Below are positions 24,963 to 36,900 of a stretch of DNA of 64,000 bases, piece by piece. The translations under genes and the position numbers were made by a program. How positions within the stretch are numbered: position 1 is the first letter of the stretch; each line of letters starts with the position of its first letter. The notes beneath the pieces were generated by a model, which was not told the DNA's origin, did no database searches, and worked only from the letters and a program-made list of their open reading frames with translations. Location of the stretch: assembly GCA_020152595.1 (NCBI GenBank), contig JAIGNY010004089.1, positions 97,001 through 161,000 of the forward strand. The letters are read 5' to 3'. This DNA is from Chiridota heheva. Lineage: Eukaryota > Echinodermata > Holothuroidea > Apodida > Chiridotidae.

Positions 24963-27900
24963 CTAAAAAAAATGGAGCAAAAATTTGAGATTAGAGTATG
25001 AATACACTTGCTGTTTGGATCAGAGGTTCCACTTAAATATCTGAATAAGCTTTAATCAAAGCCTCGGGCCTCTCAGCCAATCTAGGGGCCTCTCAGCCAA
25101 TCTGGGGGTCTCTCAGCCAATCTGGGGCCTCTCAGCCAATCTAGGGTGTCATTCCTGAATGAGCAGTTGAGACCCCAGCACCATCAATTTTGATTCATGA
25201 ATACTGAACAAATTCATACAGAACAACTGTGCAGTATACAGTGTGATGTCAAACTTACAGGTCGAAGGCAATTTTTTTAACGTATTTTTTAAAGAAAAAC
25301 ACACATACACTTTTCTCCCTTATTAAGAATTTGGAAATACGTGGGCAGACGGGCAAAGCATGTTCTTGTAAAGTGCATGTTTTACCCCATCCCAATAATA
25401 ATACAAAAACTCTAATAAAAGAAATGCAAAAAAATTGACTTGGATCTGCAAGTATGACATCACGGATCTGCATGTATGACATGGATCTGCGTGTATGACA
25501 TCATGGATCTGCAAGTATGACACCACAGATCTGCATGTATGACATCACACATCTGCAAGTGTGACACCACAGATCAGCATGTATGACACCACAGATCAGC
25601 ATGTATGACATCACAGATCTGCAAGTATGACATCACAGATCTGCAAGTATGACACCACAGACCAGCATGTATGACACCACAGATCAGCATGTATGACACC
25701 ACAGATCTGCAAGTATGACATCACAGATCTGGAAGTAGGATATCACACTGGAGACTAGTCTGGGCACTTTTCAACAACTAATATCTTGTGAAATGCAGTA
25801 ATAAGATATCTACATGTTAATTCACAGGAATATTCAATTATCCACGTATTCATTTACAAAATCATTCAAATTACAATGAAACTTTCGGAGACGCTCTCGG
25901 TTATCAGACCAAAACTTCAGGAGAGCAGGTAGCTCAGTTGGCAGAGTGCACGACTGAGATGCTGGAGATCCTGATTCAAGGCTCGGTCAGGTCCTTCCAC
26001 AGCTATGCAAACAGATACGCCGAACCATCAAAGCAGAAGCATTTTGTCTGCAGCTCTTACTCATTCAGCTGTTGAAAGAGTGGCAATGGTTGAATGGTGT
26101 ACACCGTCCTACGGAGGGGAAGTTAAGCTGTCAGTCCCGATGGTAGGACAGTGACATCCTACCTGGTTCTCTGAACACTATTCAAGAAGAGAAGCATGGA
26201 CAATGTAGTGTTCATTCTATTCCAGTCCCAGTCCAGTCATGTTGAGCGCACCGTCTCTAGCTGTAGCTGAAGGATTTGACTGGCGCGCAAGGAGATGATG
26301 TAGAATTGTGATATTGCGCAATTAGAGCTGTGACCGTTTAGCGTGTACACGCTACACGCTCGCAAATCTTGTAAACGTTTACTAAATACTTCACTGCGAG
26401 TAATCGTTTTTCATACATCATAGTGTCTTGCCGTTGAAAATCAATATTCATGATTCAAATCACACACACATTCGGCTGACAAAATTCCAATTAATGACTT
26501 TTTACAAACTGTAAACCCGATTAGCATAATCCTTTTTAAATGTGCGAATCACAAATGCGCAGTAATCACCAATGAATGGGGATATTATGCACTTTGATTT
26601 CGCCAAAATCTAAGTAATATAACTTGTAAAATGCACCGTGAATGTGCAGCAGTAAACAGTGAAACTAACAATAGGCCTAACGATAGGCCATAAGGCTTTA
26701 AATCCCACGCATTTATCGACCAAAAAACACTTGAATTGTGACAATCAGTACATTTACATGTAAATATTACCTGATGAGTCAAATAAATTTTGCAATAAAA
26801 GACAAAATATTGCATAATAAATAAACAGAAAAAGGTTTTAATAGAGCTGAAATTTTGCATGCTTCGCAAAGATGGTGGCCATTTTTTCGAGAGGACTGAT
26901 ATTTCCGTTCTTCCTGGTGGTGGTGGCGTAGTTTTAAAATGTTTTACGGCGAGGTACATCATAGGCCTCAGTATGCAAAATTTTCACAGAACTTTGAAAG
27001 CCGTAGCGAATAGGACAAAAAAGTTACGCGATGTTGAGTTTAAATGACATTGAAAGGAAGTTATCTGTTCTTTCTAAACTGAATTTCCATGCAAATTTTC
27101 CATAAAAATGATGATTTATACTGTAGAAGTAAACTTTTTACGATTTGGAAAGCAACACTTAGCGTCTATTTGGGCAATGCAGTCAGTACTTTTGCCATAC
27201 TGGTTGCACGATTTTTTTACTTCGCCTGGTAGTTTTGGAGCAATTTTGGTGTATTTCCGAAAATTACGGTACTAAACTCGTATACACGATACACGCTCGC
27301 TTTTTTTGGTGTGTACACATTTACTAAAATCCCTAAACGCTCACGGCTCTATGCGCAATATAAGAAACCGATAGCAACCAGCCCCTCCACTAATATGTTT
27401 CAGCTGATGTCATGAGGTCACATGGCTTTGTTTACATCGATATTTTGTAGGATTGAAAAACACTGTCGTCTGCTGTACAAATACATACTTTTGCATGTTG
27501 TTATACATGTTATATAAGATTATTTTTGTAAGATAAATATGCTGGAATCTTACATGTGCTGTTGGTTGCACTAATAGATGTGTTTAAATTTCAGTGATTA
27601 AGATTAATTGGAAGAGTAATTTTGCCTCTGAATAACATTTTACATAACAAAATAATTCATCTGGCTAGTTTACTATAACCAGCGAGTGTTTTATATGCGT
27701 AGTGCATGTTTTACATGCCCCAGCGCATGCTATAGTAGGACCGAGTCTGTTTATTTTACGCATGGTATAAGTGAGCTGTGTGAAGATTAAACGTGTAAAA
27801 TGCTCAACACACAAAGCTTTGTCCTACAAAATGGCTTCCAGTTGAGTTATAGTCACGTGATGAAAACCCTCTATAGGAGAGCACTTACTTTTTGGCGTTG

Positions 27901-30900
27901 TGGGTGATTCTTGTTCTGGAAATGAAAGTTCTTCTTCTTTCCGGCACTCCTCTGGACACAAGTACACCTCGATTTGCCCTCTCGTGCTCTTCAGCCAAAT
28001 TTGAATGCCCTACGAGAGCGATTATAAACAAAGTTAAAAATAATTCATTTTGTAATCTACAAAGATGGTTAGCCCAATAATTCATTTCCTTCTAAATGTT
28101 AAGACAAATGGAAGAGTTCAGTTAGTTGCCGACAGTACTAAATTTAAATCATATACCACTGTTCAAGAGTACTTAAAAAAATTTAATACGGATCAGATTT
28201 CACTGTTTCAGATCAGATTTCACTGTTTCGGATGAGATTTCACTGTTTTGGATGAGATTTCACTGTTTCGGATGAGATTTCACTGTTTCGGATGAGATTT
28301 CACTGTTTCGGATGAGATTTCACTGTTTCGGATGAGATCTCCCTGTTTCGGATCAGATCTCCCTGTTTTGGATCAGATCTCACTGTTTTGGATCAGATCT
28401 CACTGTTTTGAATCAGATCTCACTGTTTCGGATCAGATTTCACTGTTTCGGATCAGATTTCACTGTTTCGGATCAGATTTCACTGTTTCGGATCCGATTT
28501 CACTGTTTCGGATCCGATTTCACTGTTTCGGATCCGATTTCAGTTTCGGATCCGATTTCACTGTTTCGGATCCGATTTCACTGTTTCGGATCCGATTTCA
28601 CTGTTTCGGATCAAATTTCACTTTTTTCTTAATCTCTACCTGTCCATATACCTTTAATTCCATGACATAGTGTCATGCTATATCCAATTTCAACATATAT
28701 AAGACAACAACAAAGAACCCTGCGTGAATGAATAATTCACACACAGGAAAACAAATTTTGTACCATTTATAATTAAAAACCCGACGAGTTTAGACTTACT
28801 TCTTTAGGATCTGGAACTTCTAGTTTCGTCTCTGGAGGCGCCTTTATTGCAATTACTGTTTGGTCTTCAAAACTATGAATACTTCGGATATCGTGATATG
28901 TTACATATGCAAATGTAAGGCTAAGTCAAGGATAACAACCGTGTTTAACTTACGTGAGCTTTTAGAGACAGAAAATATTACTTTATCGATTCTAAATCTA
29001 TTAACACACAAAGCATCGAAATAAAATCATACCAAGGTCTGTGTATACCCAGTAACAGACTTGACAATTCAGGACAGATTATATATACAATGAAAATACG
29101 TTCCCGTTGTGCCTCAGCGTCAAGGATTGACAAATCAACCAAAAATCAACTTGTCTGACGGGCAGGCGGATCTGAATCCGTGGTGGTCCTGAAATTAGTA
29201 AGGTGGTCCTGAAGTAAGTAAGGTAATCCTGAAATTAGTAAGGTGGTCCTGAAATTAGTAAGGTGGTCCTGAAATTAGTAAGGTGGTCCTGAAATTAGTA
29301 TGGTGGTCCTGAAATTAATAAGGTGGTCCTGAAATTGGTAAGGTGGTCCTGAAATTGGTAAGGTGGTCCTGAAATTAATAAGGTGGTCCTGAAATTAGTA
29401 AGGTGGTCCTGAAATTAGTAAGGTGGCCGTGGCCCAGGGAAATTTTTTGTATACATATGATGCAAATTTTCCTGAAAACTTAGTTGTCCGTCCGGGCAGG
29501 TCAAGCAAATGTCATGGATGCCAGGATAAGATTTCTGGTTGTCCGGACAGCAGGACGTATGATTTGTCAAACGCTACTCAACATGGTGGGATTGTTTGCA
29601 CCAAACCTGGGTTTATCTTTGATAAAATCACTCACTATCAATTTTTCTTTTGCTGTTTGGTCATTTATTACCAAAATTACTGTCCACGACAGTCAAACAA
29701 AACAAGTTGATAAAATCACTCGCTAAAATCACTTGTAAATTTTCCTTTTGCTGTTTGGTTATTTATTACCAAAATTACTGTCCACGACAGTCAAACAAAA
29801 TAAGTTGATAAAATCACACACTAAAATCACTTGCTATAAATTTTCCTTTTGCTGTTTGGTTATTTATTAACAAAATTACTGTTCACTAGTCAAACAAACA
29901 AGTTGATAAAATCACTCACTAAAATCACTCGCTATAACTTTTCTTTTTGCTGTTTGGTTATTTACCAAAATTACTGTTCACGACAGTCAAACAAACAAGT
30001 TGATAAAATCACTCGCTAAAATCACTTGCTATAAATTTTCCTTTTGCTGTTTGGTCATTTATTACCAAAATTACTGTTCATTAGTCAAACAAACAAGTTG
30101 ATAAAATCACTTACTAAAATCACTCGCTATGACTTTTCTTTTTCTTGTTTGGTTATTTACCAAAATTACTGTTTACGACAGTCAAACAAACAAATTGACC
30201 CAAAAAATCTCACTGTTTGATGTTCAGCGTTTTAGCTTTCCTCAAAGGGTTGTTAATGAGTGGAATAGTTTGTCTGAGTGGGTGTACCCGGTTAGCTCTG
30301 ATTAAGTGAATGTTCTATTTCAAAGTCAACATTGATGTTGTTTGATTTTGTTTAATAGTTCTTTTGTATTTTTTCTTTCGAGGTGGTGGTCTTGAAGTTT
30401 AAGCTTTTCATGGGGTGACTAACACTTTGTAACCAAACATCAAAGCAGAAGCATTTCGTCTGCAGCTCCTACTCCTCATTCAGCTCTTGTGAAAAGTGAC
30501 AATGGTTGAACGGCGCACACCGTCCTTCAGAGGGAACGTTAAGCTGTCAGTCCCAATGGCAGGAGAATCACCCCTGCCTGGTTCTCTGAGCACTATTGGA
30601 GAAGAGATGCGTGAAAATGCGGTGTTCACTCACTTTCCCTTCCTTTCAAGTACTAAGTTCACGTGCACCCTTGGGCAGCCGGAGAACTAGTCTGTTAGTT
30701 GTAGAGTGCATTTGAATAGATCTTTAAAACTAGAAAATGCGCCATACAAATTCTATATTAATATAATCTTATGTAATGATGATAATATTTGAAAAAGGAT
30801 ATCTTTTATTTTCTGGATTTTCCGTTAACATCTTGAGCTGGAGAGATGCACTGCGTAGTACGTCATCTAAGTTCTTCTCTTGCATACCTAAATAATTATT

Positions 30901-33900
30901 TTCTGCAAAAACAATTAGAAAGGAAAACACAATCAGTAATAGATTATGAATTCATGATATAGTCAATAATTATAATGCATACATACATACAATAGGCTTT
31001 TATACTATGCCATTCCATATAGACCACAGCCCCTTCAGCCAAGTTCTCCGGCTGCCAACAAATCTGCGCATATGAACTTGGACTGGGCAGGACAGGAAAT
31101 AAATGAACACCACATTTTCACGCTCTCTTCTCGAATAGTGTACAGAGAGCCAGGCAGGGGTGACTGTCATGCCATTAAAATCGACAGCTTAATGCCCCCC
31201 TGACAGCTTAACGTCCCCTCCGAAGGACAGTGTGCACCATTCAACTATTGTCACTCTTCCAACAGCTGAATGAGGATCGGAGCTGCAGACAAAATGCTTC
31301 CGCTTTGATGTCCGGCGTATCTGTCTGCATAGCTGTGGGAGAATGGAGTTAGACCTGACCGAGCCTTGAACCCGGGACACCTCCAGCATCTCAGTCGTGC
31401 ACTCTGCCAACTGAGCTGCCTATTCTCATAATAATGTGATTCAGTACATTTTTCCGTAGTGACTGTTGATAAAGGAATATTTTATTTTAATAAATATGAC
31501 ATCAGGACTTTTGAAGAAACATATTGGTGGGAAAAATGATGTGATACTTTCGAATCAAATACAATTTTCATGTGCAGTAATGTTGATATTTCATTTTATT
31601 TAGTAGTTTTTACATTTTTAGTAAGCCTAGTGGCTCCATGAGCCTAATGGCCCTATGAGCCTAATGGCTCCATGAGCCTAGTGGCTCCATGAGCCTAATG
31701 GTTCCATTAGCCTAATGGCCCTGTGTGCCTAATTGAGCCTAATGGCTTAATGAGCCTTATAGCCCGTGAGCCTAATGGCACCATAAGCCTCATAGCGCTG
31801 TGAGCCTAATGGCTTCATGAGCCTAATGGTTTGCATGGAATTAGCCAGAACCGTAAATTGTTTCCAGGTCTGAACTGACAGACCCGCCAAAAATCATGGT
31901 TGCCAGGATATGATTATAGAGGGATTTCATCATGTGACTTTAAACTCAACTGGACTCCATTTTGCAGGGCAGTGGCATTGCTGCATTTCACGCATCCTCA
32001 CACATGCTCAGTCACATCACACGTACAACAAACATACTACTGCACATGCTAACCAGAGGTTGTATAATAATTTTTTGTCTGGCGTATTTAGTTACGACAA
32101 CCCCTTGATTTTCGGCGAATTTTGTCAATTTGCCGTTGTATGTACAGGGCACTGTGTAATGTACAAGGCACTGCGCAATTATGAAGCTTGCAAGTGTTGT
32201 TAAGACACACATACACACTTGTGTAGCCTTGCCTTGCTAAAATGAAAGAAAATTTCGCTTAAAATACCAAAAACATTAGAAAATCAAACTATCATTATCA
32301 TATAAAAATATTAAGAAAAAGTTCTCACCTAATCCTTGTATAATGCCAAAATAAAATATAAAAATACTTTTGTTTATTGTATTCAAACTTTCATTAGGTT
32401 TTAGTGAACTTTGACCACTTGTCAGTGATAATATACTATTGAGATCTCGAACACGCCTACTTCTTTACAGTATAGTAACTTGACTTGCAGATTGTGATCA
32501 ATTCACAGATACACAATCTTACACATACAACACAATACAGGAGGAAAGTAGAATCCTATCTAATAATATGGTTGACAATTGGCAGCCTGCATTCAAAACA
32601 ACATCAAAACTCTCACGTACAGTGTACATGTATACTGACTATAGTACTAGCCTATATGTGTTATGTACAGTACTTGTATGGACATGTTGAATCATTCAGC
32701 CGTTAGTCTCGTAATTGTGTCATTTTTCTTTTATTTCTGAGTAAACGAAAATCAATTTTTGTGTGAAATTCTGGCGTAAAATTTCACATGCTATATCTAT
32801 ATTTTACGATGCAGGTACAACATGTGTCATAAGAAATTTCAACCATAGCGTAATATACGACAAATTTGTCGTTAACGCAAACCCTGATGCTAACCTACCT
32901 GTACCAGCTCAGCGAATTTTACTAATTACAATTTCTTATTTTTTTGCTACCAAGTTTACTTCATATATACCTTAAGTTTTATATTTTCACTGGGTATACG
33001 AAGAGTACCTTTAACATTAACGCCAGCTGATTGTTTGTTATACTCAAATCCTATACCTGATATAAAGTGCTCGCTGCAAATAGTAAGAACTGTAGGTTGA
33101 AGCCGTCACATCGTACAGCAGAAACCTACTTCGAACGTCGATCAAGATCAGATGGAAATCGATAAGAAGTCTTTTTATTCCCCCGCACACATATACTAGT
33201 GCAACCAATGGCACAGCAAGATTCCAGCATAATTGTCTTACAAAAACTAATCTTATATAACAACATGCAAATGTATGCAAGTCTAATTAAGTGTATAGCA
33301 GAGGAAAGTGTTTTCCCCCGACAAAATGGCGATGTAAACAAAGTCATGTGACGTCGGCTTAAACACCCCTATTGGTTGCAATGGGTAGCCAGATGAGTAA
33401 TTTGTTGAAGGTGGATATATATAGAGCACCCACTAGAAATGACATACAAAACTTTGACATTTAAGAATAATAATGAATGTATTTTTGTCTGTATGGTTTA
33501 AGACATATTGCTTACCTTCTGTTAAATTTAACGTCTCTGGACTAATTTGATGACTTTTGGCATCGGGAGCTGTGTAGCTGCTGGAACCCCTGCAAAATGA
33601 GAATATACGGCTTATGACGAACATCCATATATACAGTGCTACTCAAAAGTATGAAGTTCATTACAATGCAGAGATAAACAACCACAGTAAGGAACAATGG
33701 ATACTAGAAATGCAAAGAAGAAAATGTCTGGTAACAGGGGGTGAGAATGGGGTGCGGGCAGATTGTCTCTGAGAAGAGACAGAATTTATACATTTTTCTT
33801 TTCCCCCCCCTCCCTTCTTCAACTCCTGGTAAATAAATACCTCCTCTAAATATTTGTGGAAAAATGACACTTACTTCCATTCAATGTTTTCCTCCTCCCT

Positions 33901-36900
33901 CCACCCCCGCCCCTTCACCCCCCCCTCCCATCTTCAACCTCTGGTAAATAAATACCTCCTCTAAATACTTGTGGAAAAATGCCACTTACTTCCATTCAAT
34001 GTTATTTTTTGCCTCTTGGTGATGAGTTTAATTCCTTCAAGTACATTCGTTATATCGTATATTCTCCTCTTCTGGACATTAAGTTCTTCTGCTGCTCTGT
34101 TTAAGTCAGGATACCGTCTGGCGCCATCCGTAGTAAACTGACAAATCTTTTTGTAAGAAGCCCTAAGGATGTTTCATATCTAGACTTTTCTGATGGAGAT
34201 TTGGTACCTGGGATAAAGAACAAAAAGATATCAACAAAATTCAGATGGGGCAAGAACTGTAAAGATTTAATCTAATGCTGTCACGACATGGTTCTATTAC
34301 GCATCGATTATCGTCAAGAAAAATATCGCGATATATCGTATATTGCAATACTTTTAAGAAAACTGACTCACGACACAAATTGTTAATATCACTAATGTTA
34401 TATGATCATGGAGTTACAATTTACTCCATGATATGATGAACACAAGAACAAATTATTTCCAGATCTAGCAGACAAAATGATCGCGTGACTATTACGTTCA
34501 TCACGCACGTGTTTGGTAATTCAGCCAACGTGATCATGAATCATCGAAGTGAGAACCTGAGTGGCACATTCTGGACCAATTTTTTGTTCTTTTTGCCAAC
34601 TTACATTGGCAACGTGCCAGTGTGTGGTGACGGAGCACAATTTTTAATTAGTTGTTTTTTGTTTCACGATTATTTTGCACATTTTTAATGGGCTAAACTT
34701 GACTTTTAGATTAGTACCGTAACATTAGAATTGTAAGGTACGAAGTAGCCTAATCTAGTATCGCGAAAATGTATTAGTTGAGTATTAGTTTTTGGTGTCG
34801 CGATATGTCGCGAGGCACATTGCATGTTGTGGGAAAAGAGATATCATGATAATCGATTTGTCATCACAGCACTAATTCATTCTTGGATGGTTAGAAACAG
34901 GTATTCAACATCCAACACAGTGCCTTAGTTTTTTATTTTCAGAGGCCCACCCGCCACTCTTGTGGCCTACCCCATCCCCATTTGACCCACCCTGCCCCTC
35001 TCATCAGAAAAAAAATAAGTTTTATTATTTGTTTTTAATTAAACATGTATGCTTAATGCTTTAGAGATCAAATTCTTTAAGATCTTAAGCTCATACAGTA
35101 AGTGAAATACCTTCCATGGATACAGAATGATAGCATAGTAAGAAATTGTCCTGTTTGACTCATGAACGATCCTTAATCATTCAAAATAGTTTTATTCTGA
35201 GGTAGGATTATAGCTCAAATCCAAGAGCTTCAGCCTAAAGGCTTGGATCCCATACCGAAAAAAGGTGCTCGCTTTGCATGCATTAAGTGCAACAAAACAA
35301 GCTACGGGTGTGGAAAGATTTCAGCAAAATAAATTTCTTGTAATATAACTTTGTATTGTTTTTTTGTTTAAATAATTATACCTGAAAACATTACAGTTAA
35401 ACAGAATTTTCCTCTTTCATTGCATGACCTACTGTTTGCTTGAAACATGCAGCACTTTACTGCAGAGTTGGAAATAATTATAAAATTAATAAAGGTGTTG
35501 AAATTCTTCCCAAGAAAAATTGGGACAAGAAATAATATTAATGTAGTAAATACATCTTTATATGCTTTGCAATCTAATGTACTAGTCATCGCACAAGTAC
35601 ATGGGTACGCTTTTAGAGCACATATTTACCATATGTACCGCTGCTTGCTTTATCTTTCAAAAAATAAAATAATGATGAAATTCCCCCCCTCCTCCAAGAA
35701 TTCCTGTTTTTCCCGCGGTTATAACCACTGGAACTGTAAAAAATTCCTTCTATGTCTGCTTTTCTGTACCTTTGGGGCTTTTAGTGGGTTTTTTCTTCAT
35801 TTTTGGTGGACTTGGCGTTTTAAAACCAACATTATTTGACAATTCCATCGCCAACATGGACAGATCCATCTGCAGCTTCCTCTTTGCCTGAATAAAAAAA
35901 GAAAGAAACTTCAAGAAGATATACTTCTATAACACTACTGTGCTGGCTACCCCACTGGCGAAATGAATTAGGGGACCCGGGCATGTAAGAGTTCTCCTCT
36001 TGGTTGTCCTGAAATCCACCATTGATAAAAAATAAATAAGAAAAAAATTGATGCAAAAAATTATGGCAATATCTGCATAACACCCTTCAAAACTTCCAGT
36101 TTCAATAAGAGACCCCTCCCCTAGCTTTGCTGTTTTGGGGCCACCCCGCCCTTCCATGGGCCTGCCCCCTGCCCCCTGGGGGTCCGCCCTGTCCCTCATG
36201 AGAAAAAAATGTTTCTTTTTTAAAAACCTAATAATCCTAATTAACCTTATAAATGAAATACCTTACATGGATACATAAACACAGAATGATAGCATCGTAA
36301 GGAATTGTCCTGTTTAGCTCATGAATGGTCCTTATCAATATCAGTTAAAATAGTTTCATTCTGAGGTATGATTATAGCTAAAATCCCAGAGCTACTTCAT
36401 CGTGGGATTGAGCCTTAAGGAGGCCCCTGGACTCCACGTCGAAAATACGCAGCACTTCGCAAGCGCATTAATGTGCCTCAACAAGTCTAGCACCCTGCCC
36501 CTTTTTAAATCAAGCTAGGGGTCTGCCACCCTCCCCAAAGATAGACCTATGGGTTTTACTCATAAACCAAAGTGTCAATGGTAAAGAAAGTTTGAAAGTT
36601 TATGCAAATGTAAATATTTGTGTAGAAGTGACTGAAATTAGAAAAGAACAGGATCAGAGAACCAGACATGAGGTATGAAAACCCTGTTGACGAGATGCAG
36701 ATTACCAAAATCCGCACTTGATGTCGGCATACTGTTCTGCATATCTGTAAAAAATTGTGTATTAAATAATTGTTTCGACTTGGACCTGGAACCTCCAGCA
36801 TATCAGTAGTGCTGGTATGCTCAAGCCAACTGCGCCACCTACCTCCTGTGTGATATCACTCATGTCATGAGCTGGAAACATAAAAAAGATGTATGACTAT

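Larger units (their letters stand above)
28915..30802 (-). other. E2F3: U12-type AT-AC intron 5 of E2F
   Basis: Donor ATATCCTTTTTC (30802 downward) matches the U12 consensus ATATCCTTT exactly. The intron ends in AC at 28916-28915. The branch motif ATCCTTGAC at 28933-28925 matches 8 of 9 positions of TTCCTTRAY; its branch A (28926) is 11 nt from the end of the intron. The splice joins Arg251 and restores [14 protein letters not shown], as in other E2Fs. The intron needs the minor spliceosome. Confidence 0.93.

Noticed and set aside
25921-25990. Intact tRNA gene
   Set aside because: It has A- and B-box-like motifs but no complete cloverleaf and is followed by a body shared with other copies, so it is a SINE head.
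29423-29726. 80-95-residue ORFs as a small secreted protein
   Set aside because: They start in a 20-bp array, run into the 97-bp tandem repeat and show no conserved pattern.
35832-36083. Minus ORF reading [10 protein letters not shown] as an E2F exon
   Set aside because: It runs into exon 2 in the wrong frame; better explained as a copied fragment of exon 1.
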